The translations under genes and the position numbers were made by a program. DNA of 64,000 nucleotides from positions 52,104-116,103 of the forward strand of contig JAFYAH010000025.1 in NCBI GenBank assembly GCA_017540825.1, in the 5' to 3' direction. Origin of the DNA: Candidatus Methanomethylophilaceae archaeon (GTDB taxonomy: Archaea; Thermoplasmatota; Thermoplasmata; Methanomassiliicoccales; Methanomethylophilaceae). This document shows, piece after piece, positions 27,349 to 36,127 of the stretch. The notes below the pieces were generated by a model. It was not told the DNA's origin, did not search any database, and was given only the letters and a program-made list of their open reading frames with translations. Each line of letters opens with the position of its first letter. Within the stretch, counting starts at the first letter, position 1.

Positions 27349-28116
27349 TCATCTGGACCATTTCGGCTTCAGCCCCGCGTACGCGAGGATGCAGAAGATT
27401 GCTATCGTCACAGACGCGCACAGCGCTGCGAACACGGCGGCTGACCCGCTTGGGGAGCTGAACCCTGTCGACTCGTAGACGAGGTCGACGAAGAACCTCC
27501 CGTTGGCTCCGGAGGGGCTGTCGGTGTCGAACACGAACTCGGTCGTGGTCTTCATCCTCCCGCTGTAGGTCTCGGAGAGGTCGTGGTAGACGCCGTCGCC
27601 GTCGGTATAGGAGCACACGACGCTCTTCCCGTAGCTGTCCGTCGCCTCTAGTATGCGGATGGAGTAGCGGTCCCCGGCCTTGACGAAGAACCCGGGAGAA
27701 TAAGGCAGGACCATCTTGTCGAGGTCGGCCATCTTCGAATAGTCTTCTATGCCGGTCGCGGCCCTCACGTGTATCGGGACGTTGAGCCCTCCCAGGAGGC
27801 TCTGGCTCATGGTTGCGTAGTATATCTTCATGACGTCCCCCTCGGAAAGGGCGGACCTGTCGTCCTCCGGCAGAGCGCCTATGTGGTCTTCGAGCAGGGA
27901 CTCCATCTCGGCAATGCCCTCGGTGTTCGTGGTCTTGAAGTACCTGCAGTCCTCGCGGAATATCAGCCCGTCGACGTACTTCGCGGTGGTGGTGAGGATG
28001 TAGGAGTCGGACATCCTGGCCGTGTTCGCCGCATCGGAGTCGTCCGCTACCGCAGGGGCCAGCGCGACCGCTAGGAGGATCATCACCGAGACGAACGAGA
28101 CGAATCTGGGTCCCAT
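27349..28116 (-). CDS. Secreted, C-terminally anchored protein of an ABC-2 operon
   Basis: I do not recognise the family. The 255-residue protein has a signal peptide ending near AVADDSDAANTA, an extracellular body of mixed alpha/beta character, and a C-terminal membrane helix (about 225-247) followed by the short tail LKPKWSR. The four residues DSDA after the signal peptide recur in other exported proteins of this window. The start overlaps the end of the permease gene (TGATG), so it is the last gene of the regulator-ATPase-permease cluster. It may be a surface partner or cargo-receptor of that exporter. It ends with TGA. Confidence 0.75.
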   Translation of the reverse strand: MGPRFVSFVSVMILLAVALAPAVADDSDAANTARMSDSYILTTTAKYVDGLIFREDCRYFKTTNTEGIAEMESLLEDHIGALPEDDRSALSEGDVMKIYYATMSQSLLGGLNVPIHVRAATGIEDYSKMADLDKMVLPYSPGFFVKAGDRYSIRILEATDSYGKSVVCSYTDGDGVYHDLSETYSGRMKTTTEFVFDTDSPSGANGRFFVDLVYESTGFSSPSGSAAVFAALCASVTIAIFCILAYAGLKPKWSR

Positions 28117-29087
28117 CACATCTCCCTCCTCTCGGTCTTGAGGTATCCTATGATCAGCATCGCAGCGGTCCATGCTATGCCGATGACGGCCATGAGCCAC
28201 GTGAGGGTCAGGTCCATGCTTCCGAGGATGACCATCCCGACGGAGCCGGTCATGGAGGCCCCCAGGATCCCCAGCGCAGCCTCGCCAAGGAACATCGGGA
28301 GCAGGGACAGGGCGTAGTCGTTGATCTGGCTGCATATTATGAGGATTATGAGCGGCAGTATGAAGCTCATCAGGACGAAGGGGAACACGGAGGAGCCCTT
28401 CTTGGTCAGGCACCCTATGGTGTAGGCCGTCGCGGAGTACGCCAGGACGCCTATGACGGTCAGGGCTATGGAGCTCGCTATGAGGTCCGGGAAGATGGTG
28501 TCGTAGTCCAGCATGGCGGTGGCTATGGCCATGCTGTACGCGAACATGAAGATCCCGAGGCACATGACGAACCCTGCCAGGTACTTCCCGAAGAAGAACG
28601 AAGCCCTGGACATGGGCAGGGGTATGTTCATGTACGCCGTACTCTCCTTGAACTCCGTCGGCATCTGCGTCCCGCACATGATCGAGGTCATCAGGCCAAG
28701 CATCAGAGGCAGGAAGAACAGCAGGCCTGCTATCTTCGTGGTGGAATAGCCCTTGCTGTACCCGAACGTGCTGAGCAGGTCGATGAAGTCCGGAGCCAGT
28801 AACGCTATGATGGGTATGAGGAGGGCAGTGAACAGGAGGATGTAGGTCCATCTCATCTTGGAGAACAGCTTCATCTGGACCATGAACACGGTCAGGGTCT
28901 GGCGAAGGCTGGAGCTTATGGAGTATCTCTCGTTCCTGTGGGCCTCCTCGTCCGTGGCGCTGTAGCCGGAAGCCTTCCAGGTGCCTGTCCTCTCCCCATC
29001 GGCTGGAGCGTCTTCAGGACGGGGGATCTCCGGCTCTTTCTTCGGCTTCGGCATTATCAATCCGTCTAGCTTGGACGATATGCTCAT
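28116..29087 (-). CDS. ABC-2-type exporter permease
   Basis: The 323-residue protein has a long charged cytoplasmic N-terminus (about 1-75, rich in Pro, Glu and Lys) and then six or more membrane helices typical of ABC-2 permeases, including an amphipathic start QTLTVFMVQMKLFSKMRWTY. It should form the membrane part of the exporter with the ATPase encoded upstream, with which it overlaps by ATGA. The transported substrate is unknown. It ends with TGA overlapping the next start. Confidence 0.85.
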   Translation of the reverse strand: MSISSKLDGLIMPKPKKEPEIPRPEDAPADGERTGTWKASGYSATDEEAHRNERYSISSSLRQTLTVFMVQMKLFSKMRWTYILLFTALLIPIIALLAPDFIDLLSTFGYSKGYSTTKIAGLLFFLPLMLGLMTSIMCGTQMPTEFKESTAYMNIPLPMSRASFFFGKYLAGFVMCLGIFMFAYSMAIATAMLDYDTIFPDLIASSIALTVIGVLAYSATAYTIGCLTKKGSSVFPFVLMSFILPLIILIICSQINDYALSLLPMFLGEAALGILGASMTGSVGMVILGSMDLTLTWLMAVIGIAWTAAMLIIGYLKTERREM

Positions 29088-30031
29088 GGCTTTCCGTCCT
29101 CCGTGAGCTCCATGTACATGGATTCCAGCGTGGCGCCGGTCTCGTTGATGGAAAGTATCCCGGCTCCGCAGTCGAAGAGGGCCTTGGTCAGGGACGCCTG
29201 CTGCTCGGGCGTGCCCTTGAACGCTATCACCGCGGTGCATTCGCCCTTATGCTCGGCGTTGGTGACCCCCTCCATGCCGGAGAGGTCCTTGAGCGTTTCT
29301 TTGGATATCGGGGAAACGGTCCTGACGGTGAGCGTGACGCCGCTGTATCCTCTGCTGTGGATGAGCGTGCTTACGTCCCCGGACGCTATCACGACGCCGT
29401 CCCTTATCATGGTGACCGAGCCGCACAGCTCCGACACCTCGCTCAGTATGTGCGTGCTGATGAGGAGCGTGCGGTCCCTGGTCTTGAGGTTCTGGAGGAC
29501 CCTCCTCATCTCCACCATCCCTCTGGGGTCCAGCCCGGAGGTGGGCTCGTCCAGGATTATTATGTCGGGGTTGGGGAGGAGGGCCTGGGCGATGACTATG
29601 CGCTGCCGCATCCCCTTGGAGAACCCGCTGATGCTCTTGTTGCGCCATTCCCACATCTTGACGCTTTCCAGGACGTCGCGGGACCTTATCGCGATCTCGC
29701 GCTGGCTCATCCCGTAAATCCTTCCGATGTAGTCCATGACCTCGGTCGGTGTGAATCCGGGATAGGGCTCGGGGGTCTCTATCACGCAGCCTACGTGCTC
29801 CATCGCATGCCTATGGTCGCTTATGTCGATCCCGGAGATGCGAACCGTGCCAGAGGTCGGCTTCAGAAGGCCGGTTATCGCCTTCAAGGTGGTGCTCTTG
29901 CCGGCTCCGTTAGGTCCGACAAGGCCCATGAAGTCGCCGTTCTTCACGGCGAGGTTTATCCCTGAGATCGCGGTGAAATCGCCATAGGTCTTGGTGAGGT
30001 TCTCGGCCTCGATGGCAATTCCGCTTTCCAT
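29084..30031 (-). CDS. ABC exporter ATPase (CcmA/NatA type)
   Basis: The 315-residue ATPase has Walker A GPNGAGKST, the variant signature FSKGMRQR, Walker B IIILDEPTSGLD, LLISTHIL, and a C-terminal regulatory domain of about 90 residues typical of the DrrA/NatA exporter subfamily. It energises the ABC-2 permease with which it overlaps by four bases. A winged-helix regulator lies 9 bp upstream. The operon resembles gene sets for export of peptides, lipids or sodium, none of which can be singled out. Confidence 0.92.
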   Translation of the reverse strand: MESGIAIEAENLTKTYGDFTAISGINLAVKNGDFMGLVGPNGAGKSTTLKAITGLLKPTSGTVRISGIDISDHRHAMEHVGCVIETPEPYPGFTPTEVMDYIGRIYGMSQREIAIRSRDVLESVKMWEWRNKSISGFSKGMRQRIVIAQALLPNPDIIILDEPTSGLDPRGMVEMRRVLQNLKTRDRTLLISTHILSEVSELCGSVTMIRDGVVIASGDVSTLIHSRGYSGVTLTVRTVSPISKETLKDLSGMEGVTNAEHKGECTAVIAFKGTPEQQASLTKALFDCGAGILSINETGATLESMYMELTEDGKP

Positions 30032-30040
30032 GCGTACGGT

Positions 30041-30619
30041 TCACTCAACGATATTATATTTGTTTTCGTCCGGGTCATCCGTGCCGGTATGCTGCGGCGC
30101 CGGCCTTCCGGCTTCGTGATCGGCGGGAGCCGGGACGTTCAGCTTCTCTGAAGCGCTTATCATCAGGTCCAGCGTCTCCGTGATCCCAGACAGCACGTGC
30201 TGTATCAGAGGGATGTTGGGCGACTCCTCCTCGAGGAGCTTGTTCACGCTCGCGAGGTCCTTCTTTATCCGTAATAAGCCTTTGTTGTCGCCTTTCATTC
30301 TTAAATTGTCCGGTGCGACTATGGTATAGCCGCTGTCCCGTTTCATATCGACCGACTGGGACCCGCCGGACATGGCTAGGAACGCCATTCCGTAATCCGT
30401 GTTTTTCAAGTACTGCTTGTTGTGGGCTTCGACGGAGGAGACGCAGATGAGGCCGTGGTCTATCATCTCCTTGACCACCCTGATCTTCGTCTGTCTCGAA
30501 CCGCCTATCTTGCTGTAAAGATCTTCTTTGCTGAGCGTATCATCTTTGAGGAGGTCCAGGATTCTGAACACCTGGTCCAGGTTCAGCTTAGTAGAGCTAA
30601 AAAAATCAGTATCATTCAT
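30041..30619 (-). CDS. Winged-helix transcriptional regulator
   Basis: The 192-residue protein begins with an N-terminal DNA-binding domain (about 12-80, KLNLDQVFRILDLLKDD... LICVSSVEAHNKQYLKNT) resembling winged-helix regulators, followed by a helical region (about 100-160) and a polar low-complexity tail. It is the first gene of the exporter operon and probably controls it. The upstream region (30620-30700) is very AT-rich, containing TAAAAATAGATATTATCTATTATAAA-like palindromic sequence that could hold its TATA box and operator. It ends with TGA. Confidence 0.7.
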   Translation of the reverse strand: MNDTDFFSSTKLNLDQVFRILDLLKDDTLSKEDLYSKIGGSRQTKIRVVKEMIDHGLICVSSVEAHNKQYLKNTDYGMAFLAMSGGSQSVDMKRDSGYTIVAPDNLRMKGDNKGLLRIKKDLASVNKLLEEESPNIPLIQHVLSGITETLDLMISASEKLNVPAPADHEAGRPAPQHTGTDDPDENKYNIVE

Positions 30620-30706
30620 GGATAACCATCTATCTAAAAATAGATATTATCTATTATAAATATGTTTAGAATATTTAGAAACCGTTGTATGAATTCAATA
30701 ACAACT

Positions 30707-31108
30707 TTAAATGAATTTATCCAGAGTCTTGTTCACCAGCATGTCCGCTCTTGGGATCAGCTCTTCTGATCTGCGGACGTTCCTGTAGCGGACGGACGGG
30801 ATCAGCGAAGCCAGGGCGACAGCGTCGTCGTGGAGCGGCTTCATGTCAGGTGATTTCACCTTATACGCTCCCGTCATCTGCCTTATCACGAGCTGCGAGT
30901 CCATGACGAACTCCGCCTCCTTGCCTTTCAGCTCTATGACCTTCGAGATCCCTGCTATGAGGCCGCGATACTCGGCGTAGTTGTTGGTGCGGATGCCGAG
31001 GTATTCGGAGCCTTCGTAGACGATCCTCCCGTTCTCGGTGACGACGACGCCATAGGCCGCCTTCCCGGGGTTCCCCCTGGACCCGCCGTCGGTGTACACG
31101 ACGAACAT
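30707..31108 (-). CDS. rnhA: Ribonuclease HI family protein
   Basis: The 133-residue protein starts VVYTDGGSRGNPGKAAYG (first catalytic Asp), has NNYAEYRGLIAGI (catalytic Glu) and VMDSQLVIRQM (second Asp), and a late acidic residue in PRADMLVN. It should cleave the RNA strand of RNA-DNA hybrids. It lacks the basic protrusion, as in many archaeal and Gram-positive type members. Its ATG overlaps the end of panD in the arrangement CGATG (31106-31110), a direct analogue of the common TGATG coupling. It ends with TAA. Confidence 0.9.
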   Translation of the reverse strand: MFVVYTDGGSRGNPGKAAYGVVVTENGRIVYEGSEYLGIRTNNYAEYRGLIAGISKVIELKGKEAEFVMDSQLVIRQMTGAYKVKSPDMKPLHDDAVALASLIPSVRYRNVRRSEELIPRADMLVNKTLDKFI

Positions 31109-31446
31109 CGGTACACCAGGTCCCTTATGACCTTGTTCCGGTCGTCGACCAGGGCGACTTTAGCATGGATGGGCACGTCGGTGAGCTCGAAGGCCATGAT
31201 TATGACCTTGTCCCCGATCTCGCACATGTGCGCCGCGGCTCCGTTCAGGGCGATGATGCCGGTCCCGCGCTCCCCGGGCAGGGTGTACGTCTCGAAGCGG
31301 CTGCCGTTGTCCACGTCCGCCACGAGGACCTTCTCCCCGACCCAGATCCCGACCCTGTCCAGGAGGTCCTGGTCGACAGTAATGCTCCCTTCGTAGTCGA
31401 GGCGGGCCTCCGTCACCGTCGCTCTGTGGATCTTGCTGCGGATCAT
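31108..31446 (-). CDS. panD: Aspartate 1-decarboxylase, pyruvoyl (bacterial PanD) type
   Basis: The 112-residue proenzyme begins MIRSKIHRATVTEARLDYEG and carries the Gly-Ser self-cleavage site (DYEGSITVD), the conserved NGAAAHMCEIGD and a normal end near VYR. It makes beta-alanine from aspartate for pantothenate and CoA. Archaea normally use the PLP enzyme MfnA for this, so a bacterial-type PanD points to transfer. The first CGA (31110-31108) is at the normal family length. The conventional reading adds some 50 residues that overlap rnhA out of frame. An upstream ATG at 31455 would add three residues. Confidence 0.88.
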
Positions 31447-31507
31447 CCAACGCATGGCCGAAGTTATCGTAGGGTCATAGATGAACGTTTCCCCGATGCT
31501 CCTATCT

Positions 31508-32299
31508 TCGGCTCCTGAACGCTCCGAAGAGCCTCACGGTGTTGGACCCCCTCTCGTCCTTCTCGAACCTGGCGTCTATGTTGAAGACGGTCCTCATGTT
31601 CTCCTCGGTGAGTATCTCCTCGGGCTTCCCCATGGCGAATATGCCGTGGTCGTGTATCAGGACCATCCGGTCGCAGTAGCGGGCCACCATGGGAAGGTCG
31701 TGCGAGACTATCACCACCGTGAGCCTCCTCTTGGCTGCCAGCTCCTTCACCAGGTCGAGGACCTCGAACTGCATGTTGATGTCCAGATGCAGCGTTGGCT
31801 CGTCCATGAGCAGGATCTCCGGCGTCTGGGCGATCGCCCTGGCTATGATCACCCTCTGCCTCTCGCCTCCGCTCATGGTGTTGATGTGCCGGTCGGCCAT
31901 CTCGGTTATGCCGGTCTGCTCCATTGCCTCCGCGACTATCCTCTCGTCCTCGCTGCTGGATCCTCTGAAGGACTCCTGGAAGGGCATCCTCCCCATCTCG
32001 ACTATCTCCTTGACGGTGAAGGCGAAGCGGATCTCGTTGGACTGCGGGACGACCGCCACCCTCTTGGCGATGTCCTTCTTCCTCATCCCGGCTATGTCGT
32101 CTCCTTCCACCAGGACGCACCCGTGGTCTGGCGAGAGGTTCCTGTTGAGGTTCTTCAGGAGGGTCGACTTGCCGCAGCCGTTGGGGCCGAGTATCCCCAG
32201 GATCTCGCCCTTGCCCACGCTCAGGCTTATGCTGTCCAGGACCATCTTCTCCCTGTAGGAGTAGCCGAGGTCCCTGGTCTCCATTGCTCCGCTCGCCAT
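31508..32299 (-). CDS. ABC importer ATPase, BtuD/FecE type
   Basis: The 263-residue ATPase shows Walker A GPNGCGKST, signature MSGGERQR, Walker B ILLMDEPTLHLD and IVSHDLPM. After LFGAFRS the frame reads CGA, AGA, TAG. TAG is a doubtful stop in a pyrrolysine-using organism, and CGA two codons earlier gives the natural end. The start at 32299 overlaps the permease end (ATGGCGA); an inner ATG at 32284 is possible. It is the ATPase of the fourth metal-chelate importer in the window, with permease and binding protein upstream on the same strand. Confidence 0.92.
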
Positions 32300-33321
32300 C
32301 CCACCTCCTTCTTGCGCTTGCAGAGCAGGTATATGAAGAACGGGGCGCCGATGAGCGCGGTGACCACTCCGATGGGGAGCACCCCGTAGAACTGGGCCGC
32401 GAAGTGGGCTATGTAGTCGCACATGATGATGAACGCCGCCCCTCCGACCACGGATACCGGGAGTATTATGCGGTTGTCCGGGCCGAGGATGAGCCTGACG
32501 ATGTGAGGTATGACCAGCCCCACGAATCCTATTGTGCCGGCGAAGCAGACGCATGCGGCCACGACTAGCGAGGAGACCACAAGCAGGAACAGGCGCGTCC
32601 TCCTCACGTCCACCCCCAGGTCCATGGCGTGGGCGTCTCCGAGCATCATCGCGTTCAGGTTCCTCGCCTGGGTGACCATCAGCGCTATGCCTATGGCCAC
32701 CAGCGGCAGAGCCAGGACGATCTCGTCCCATCCCGCGTCCCCGAGGCTGCCCATGGACCAGAACACTATTGATCCCATCTTCTCGCTGGGGGCGATGTAG
32801 GTGAGGAACGAGACGACGGCCGATATCAGGGACGAGACCGCGACCCCGGCGAGGACTAGCGTCTCCGTCTTGACGTTGCTGCCTCCCGAGCGGGATATCG
32901 TGTAGACCAGCGCCATCGTCCCGAAGCACAGGGCGAAGGCGAGGGCAGGCTGTGCAACCGCCAGCGGCACCAGCGGTATGGAGAAGAGTATGGCCAGAGC
33001 GGCTCCCAGGGACGCCCCGGAGGAGAGGCCGAGGATGTACGGCGTAGCCAGAGGGTTTCTGAACACCGCCTGCATCACTCCTCCGGTTACAGCTAGGCCC
33101 GCTCCGACGCCTATGCCGAACACGATGCGGGGGAGGTTCTGCCTGTTGACTATTATGTCGGCTGCCCAGGTCCCGTGGCCGGTCAGGGCGTCCCAGACTT
33201 CGGCCAGGGAGAGGGAGGAGCTGCCGGCCCATGAGAGGTCCAGCAGCATGAAAAGGAAGAGGAGGACGAAGGAGGCGGCTATCGTCACGGATGCAGCTGC
33301 AGCCTTGTTTCTTCCGCCCAT
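32293..33321 (-). CDS. FecCD/BtuC-type ABC importer permease
   Basis: The 342-residue permease has about ten membrane helices and the family motifs NPLATPYILGLSSGASLGA, GVDVRRTRL and GTIGFVGLVIPHIVR. Its end is at CGA (32295-32293) after KKEVGW, the same position relative to the last helix as in the paralogues ending SEVWE and KKESW. The conventional reading adds about 22 residues through the ATPase gene. It lies between the binding-protein and ATPase genes of one operon. Confidence 0.93.
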
Positions 33322-33356
33322 GTTCCTGTCTCCTCGGGTGGGTGATGCGGACCTGC

Positions 33357-34448
33357 TTATTTTCTCTTCCTCAGGAGGAGCATGGCGACGGCCGCTATGG
33401 CGATGACGGCGACGATCCCTGCTATCAGGTAGAGCATGGTGTTGTCGCCTCCCTTGGAGGGGGCGGGATCGGGTTCCGGGCTGGGTGAGTCGCCGTAGAG
33501 CGCTTTCGCGATCTCCAGAAGCCCGTCCGACGATTCAGGGCACCAGTTGTTCCATTGAAGGCCCATCTGGACCACTTCGATGCTCTTGTCGCCTCCCAGG
33601 ACCTCGCTGTAGAAGTCGTCGAGGGTCTTCCCTGCGCTGAAGTAGCTGTTGGACACGAAGACCGTGGCGCTCCTGTTGTCCCCTATCAGCTTGGTTATGG
33701 TGCCCACGTCGCCGTACCTGGCCGAGGGGTTGGAGGAGTCATAGCCGATGTTGTCGGCCTCGCAGACGTCTAGCATCGACTTCATGATGCCGGTGTTGCC
33801 GATCTGGAGCGCTTTGTTGTAGTACCAGACGTAGAGCGCCTTCGGCCTCTCCTTCCCCGGGAACTCAGCAGCTATCTTCTTGACGGCTTCAACGTTGACC
33901 TTCATGTCGGTAACAGAAGGAGGGACTCCTCCGGAGGCTATCTTCGAGACGTCCTCCACCATCTTCACGACCTCGCCGTAGTCCTCGATGGTCGTCCATA
34001 CGAGGACCTTGGAGAATCCGCTGCTGTTCAGCCTCTCGCGGAGGTCGATATTGCTTGTGTAAGAGCTGAGTATGATGCTGTCGTCCAGGGAGAGCTTCCC
34101 CTCATTAACCATCTGGACGAGGGTCGTCACGATGTAGTCGTGGTTGGTCGTGCCGTAGAAGCTGCCGAGGTCCACGGCGTCGAGGCCCTTCAGCTGCTCG
34201 TACTTCGTGTAGTCGTAGGTGGAGTACTTGTCGACGGCCACGATCTTGGACACGGCTCCCGCGTCGGCGATCGTGAGGGCGACCGCAGAGCCGTTGACGA
34301 CGATCCTCTCGGCGGCGCCGTCGTATTCGAAGGTCTTTCCGGTGCCGTCGGTGATTGCGAAGCCCCCTTCCGCATCCGTTTCGGAGGGTATCGCGCAAAC
34401 CGCGACAGCGATAAGCGCCAGAGTTGTGAGTAGCAATAATGGTCTCAT
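33357..34448 (-). CDS. Substrate-binding protein of FecCD-type importer, C-terminally anchored
   Basis: The 363-residue protein has a signal peptide (about 1-19) followed by IPSETDAEGG, a two-lobed Fe/B12 periplasmic-binding domain (AERIVVNGSAVALTIADAG in lobe one, KALYVWYYNKA in lobe two), a Pro-rich linker (PSPEPDPAPSKGG) and a C-terminal membrane helix with LLLRKRK. It delivers its ligand to the permease at 32293. Unlike the binding proteins at 618 and 8752 it has no Ig or dockerin-like part and uses a C-terminal rather than N-terminal anchor. A TATA-like AT-rich stretch lies at about 34465-34485. It ends with TAA. Confidence 0.9.
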   Translation of the reverse strand: MRPLLLLTTLALIAVAVCAIPSETDAEGGFAITDGTGKTFEYDGAAERIVVNGSAVALTIADAGAVSKIVAVDKYSTYDYTKYEQLKGLDAVDLGSFYGTTNHDYIVTTLVQMVNEGKLSLDDSIILSSYTSNIDLRERLNSSGFSKVLVWTTIEDYGEVVKMVEDVSKIASGGVPPSVTDMKVNVEAVKKIAAEFPGKERPKALYVWYYNKALQIGNTGIMKSMLDVCEADNIGYDSSNPSARYGDVGTITKLIGDNRSATVFVSNSYFSAGKTLDDFYSEVLGGDKSIEVVQMGLQWNNWCPESSDGLLEIAKALYGDSPSPEPDPAPSKGGDNTMLYLIAGIVAVIAIAAVAMLLLRKRK

Positions 34449-34582
34449 CCGTTCACCAGTGTTATTATTAATTTATTTTTCAGTAACACCACATGACGAG
34501 TCCAATTTATTAGGGTTTCTGTATGGAACTGAACGTTCGAAACGACGACCCATATAAGCAGAGGTCCATCAGAGAAGATGAG

Positions 34583-34655
34583 CGCCCTGGACGGAATTCG
34601 AATCCGTGTCAAAGCCTCGACAGGGCTTTATGATAGGCCGCTACACTACCAGGGC
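34583..34655 (-). tRNA. tRNA-Asp (GTC)
   Basis: 73 nt on the minus strand. Acceptor GCCCTGG pairs with CCAGGGC, discriminator G; D-arm GTGTAGCGGCCTATCAT; anticodon stem AAGCC/GGCTT with loop CTGTCGA (anticodon GTC); T-arm ACGGATTCGAATTCCGT. CCA is not encoded. Identical to the copy at 35275-35347. Confidence 0.95.
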
Positions 34656-34802
34656 AACAGACCAGCCAACAGTGAGCCTGTATTTAACACTAACTCCGAA
34701 TCGAATCATGGTCTAGCAAGAGAATCGTGTCGAGAGCGTCCTCTCAGCGGAACGCGAGCGTCGCTGGCCCGATAGCCGCCGACGGTCTTCCATGGAACGT
34801 GC

Positions 34803-35180
34803 TCGTTCCTGCTTGGGCCTCGGGCTCCCGCAGGTGCTGCAGAACTTCCCGCTGTTGACCTGTCCGCATTCGTTGCATTTCCATTCGTTCTCTGACAGAG
34901 GGGACCCGTCCGACCAGCTAGGGCGATCGTGTCTCGCCGAAGGGTCGTAGAACATGGTGTTACGACTGGAATAGCTGACTTCCGTATCATGGGCGGGCAT
35001 CAAGAACCGGATGACGTATCTTCCGTCCATGTATTCGGGCATCGCGAATGCCCCATCGATGTAGAACTGGTAGTCGGTGTCGGTGGCGATCCAGGGGAAG
35101 ACGACCTCGACGGGCTCTCCAGGCTCATACTCTGTTCTCTCCGAGGTGAAATGACTGTCGTGTATAAGCTTGAAGCCCAT
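34803..35180 (-). CDS. Small zinc-ribbon protein of unknown function
   Basis: The 125-residue protein has an N-terminal beta-rich domain (about 1-75, with EPGEPVEVVFPWIATDTDY and an Ig- or repeat-like ending VIRFLMPAHD) and a C-terminal four-Cys zinc ribbon (CNECGQVNSGKFCSTCG). It ends right after the ribbon at CGA (34805-34803), where such proteins normally end; the conventional reading adds 30 Arg-rich residues antisense-like in composition. It is placed between two identical tRNA-Asp genes on the same strand. The function is unknown. Confidence 0.72.
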
Positions 35181-35274
35181 GGTCTCGTTATGTCGAATCG
35201 CCGGGAAGGGTTATAAACGCAACTGGCAGGACACGCAGTGCAGGATAGCGATGGAGAGATCGAGAAGGGATGAG

Positions 35275-35347
35275 CGCCCTGGACGGAATTCGAATCCGTG
35301 TCAAAGCCTCGACAGGGCTTTATGATAGGCCGCTACACTACCAGGGC
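35275..35347 (-). tRNA. tRNA-Asp (GTC), second identical copy
   Basis: Same 73-nt sequence as 34583-34655, including a few flanking bases on each side (GATGAGC outside the 3' end, AACAG outside the 5' end in plus-strand reading). The bidirectional AT-rich element at 35371-35384 lies 24-37 bases upstream and probably is its promoter. Two copies of one tRNA-Asp about 690 bp apart indicate a recent duplication. Confidence 0.95.
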
Positions 35348-35370
35348 AACAGAAGAGGGTAAATCGGTGT

Positions 35371-35384
35371 TATATATAAATATT
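35371..35384. promoter_or_regulatory. Shared TATA element between tRNA-Asp and the VOC gene
   Basis: TATATATAAATATT lies 24-37 bases upstream of the minus-strand tRNA 5' end (35347) and 16-29 bases upstream of the plus-strand ATG at 35400, so it can serve both directions. Confidence 0.5.
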
Positions 35385-35399
35385 ATGTTCAACTAACCA

Positions 35400-35810
35400 A
35401 TGAGCATGCCTCTGGGAGATCCGCATGGGGGGATGTTCGAATACACTGTGGAGGGGCTTCCTGAATCCGTTTTCGCCTTCACGGTCCCCGTGAGCGACGT
35501 CTCGAGGTCGGTAGCGTTCTATCGCGACGTGCTCGGGATGCAGGTCTTGGCCCAGGACGGGGATACGGCGCACCTTCGCAGAGGTCTTTGCAGGATCGTG
35601 CTGAAGCGCCAGGCAGCTACGGGCGTCGACCTCGGCGTGTACCTGTCTGTGGACAGCCCGTACAACACCCGCAGGCGCCTGTCGGACGAAGGCGTGGAGT
35701 TCCTGTCGGAGCCCAGGCGCGGCCCTCTGGGCGTGGAGGCGTCCTTCTACGATCCGGACAGGAACGTCCTTCGCGTGATCGATCCGGGGTCGGACGGCAG
35801 AAAAGAATGA
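35400..35810 (+). CDS. VOC (glyoxalase/bleomycin-resistance) superfamily protein
   Basis: The 136-residue protein has a single vicinal-oxygen-chelate domain: FAFTVPVSDVSRSVAFYRDVLGM at the front and the matching second half ending EASFYDPDRNVLRVIDPG. Such proteins bind a metal and act as isomerases, dioxygenases or drug-binding proteins; the specific role is unknown. The start at 35400 fits the TATA element for a leaderless transcript; inner starts at 35406 and 35433 exist. It ends with TGA. Confidence 0.82.
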   Translation: MSMPLGDPHGGMFEYTVEGLPESVFAFTVPVSDVSRSVAFYRDVLGMQVLAQDGDTAHLRRGLCRIVLKRQAATGVDLGVYLSVDSPYNTRRRLSDEGVEFLSEPRRGPLGVEASFYDPDRNVLRVIDPGSDGRKE

Positions 35811-35841
35811 AAAAGGGCCCGGACGAGGTCCGGGGATCCGT

Positions 35842-36021
35842 TTACTGGGCTGGCTCCCATTTGCATCTGACGGGGGAGACGATGGCGCCCTCGGCCTTGA
35901 GCTCCTTGAACGCCTTGTCGATCTCCTTCCTGTCGATGCCGGTGGCCTTCTCGACCTCTCCGGCGCTCATGGGCTTTCCTGCTTCCTTCATCGCTTTGAT
36001 GACGTCGTCTTTAACGGACAT
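35842..36021 (-). CDS. Small winged-helix DNA-binding protein
   Basis: The 59-residue protein, MSVKDDVIKAMKEAGKPMSA and onward, is a minimal winged-helix domain with recognition helix around RKEIDKAFKELK and a wing ending VRCKWEPAQ. It probably binds nucleic acid. I use the ATG at 36021; the longer upstream form would include a CGA codon. It ends with TAA. A similar stand-alone wHTH is common in this group of archaea, but the target is unknown. Confidence 0.72.
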   Translation of the reverse strand: MSVKDDVIKAMKEAGKPMSAGEVEKATGIDRKEIDKAFKELKAEGAIVSPVRCKWEPAQ

Positions 36022-36092
36022 GGGTATCAGCGGTCGAATCGGCACATCCTCTATTAATCGTTGCCGCGGCCGCCCTTTCGGTAGGGCGGAAG

Positions 36093-36109
36093 GAGGGGTT
36101 GGCCCCCTC
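36093..36109. terminator. Hairpin GAGGGG-TTGGC-CCCCTC downstream of the suf operon
   Basis: Six-pair GC stem 19 bases beyond the SufB stop on the minus strand. A second hairpin (GCCCTTTCGGTAGGGC, about 36072-36087) follows it. Probable terminator of sufCB. Confidence 0.5.
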
Positions 36110-36127
36110 GATACGTCCGCTTTCCCG

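Noticed and set aside
24546..27461. A roughly 970-residue CotH fusion protein
   Set aside because: Beyond residue 411 the frame overlaps the ACT-MBL gene in another phase and has Arg/Gly-rich shadow composition with many CGA codons.
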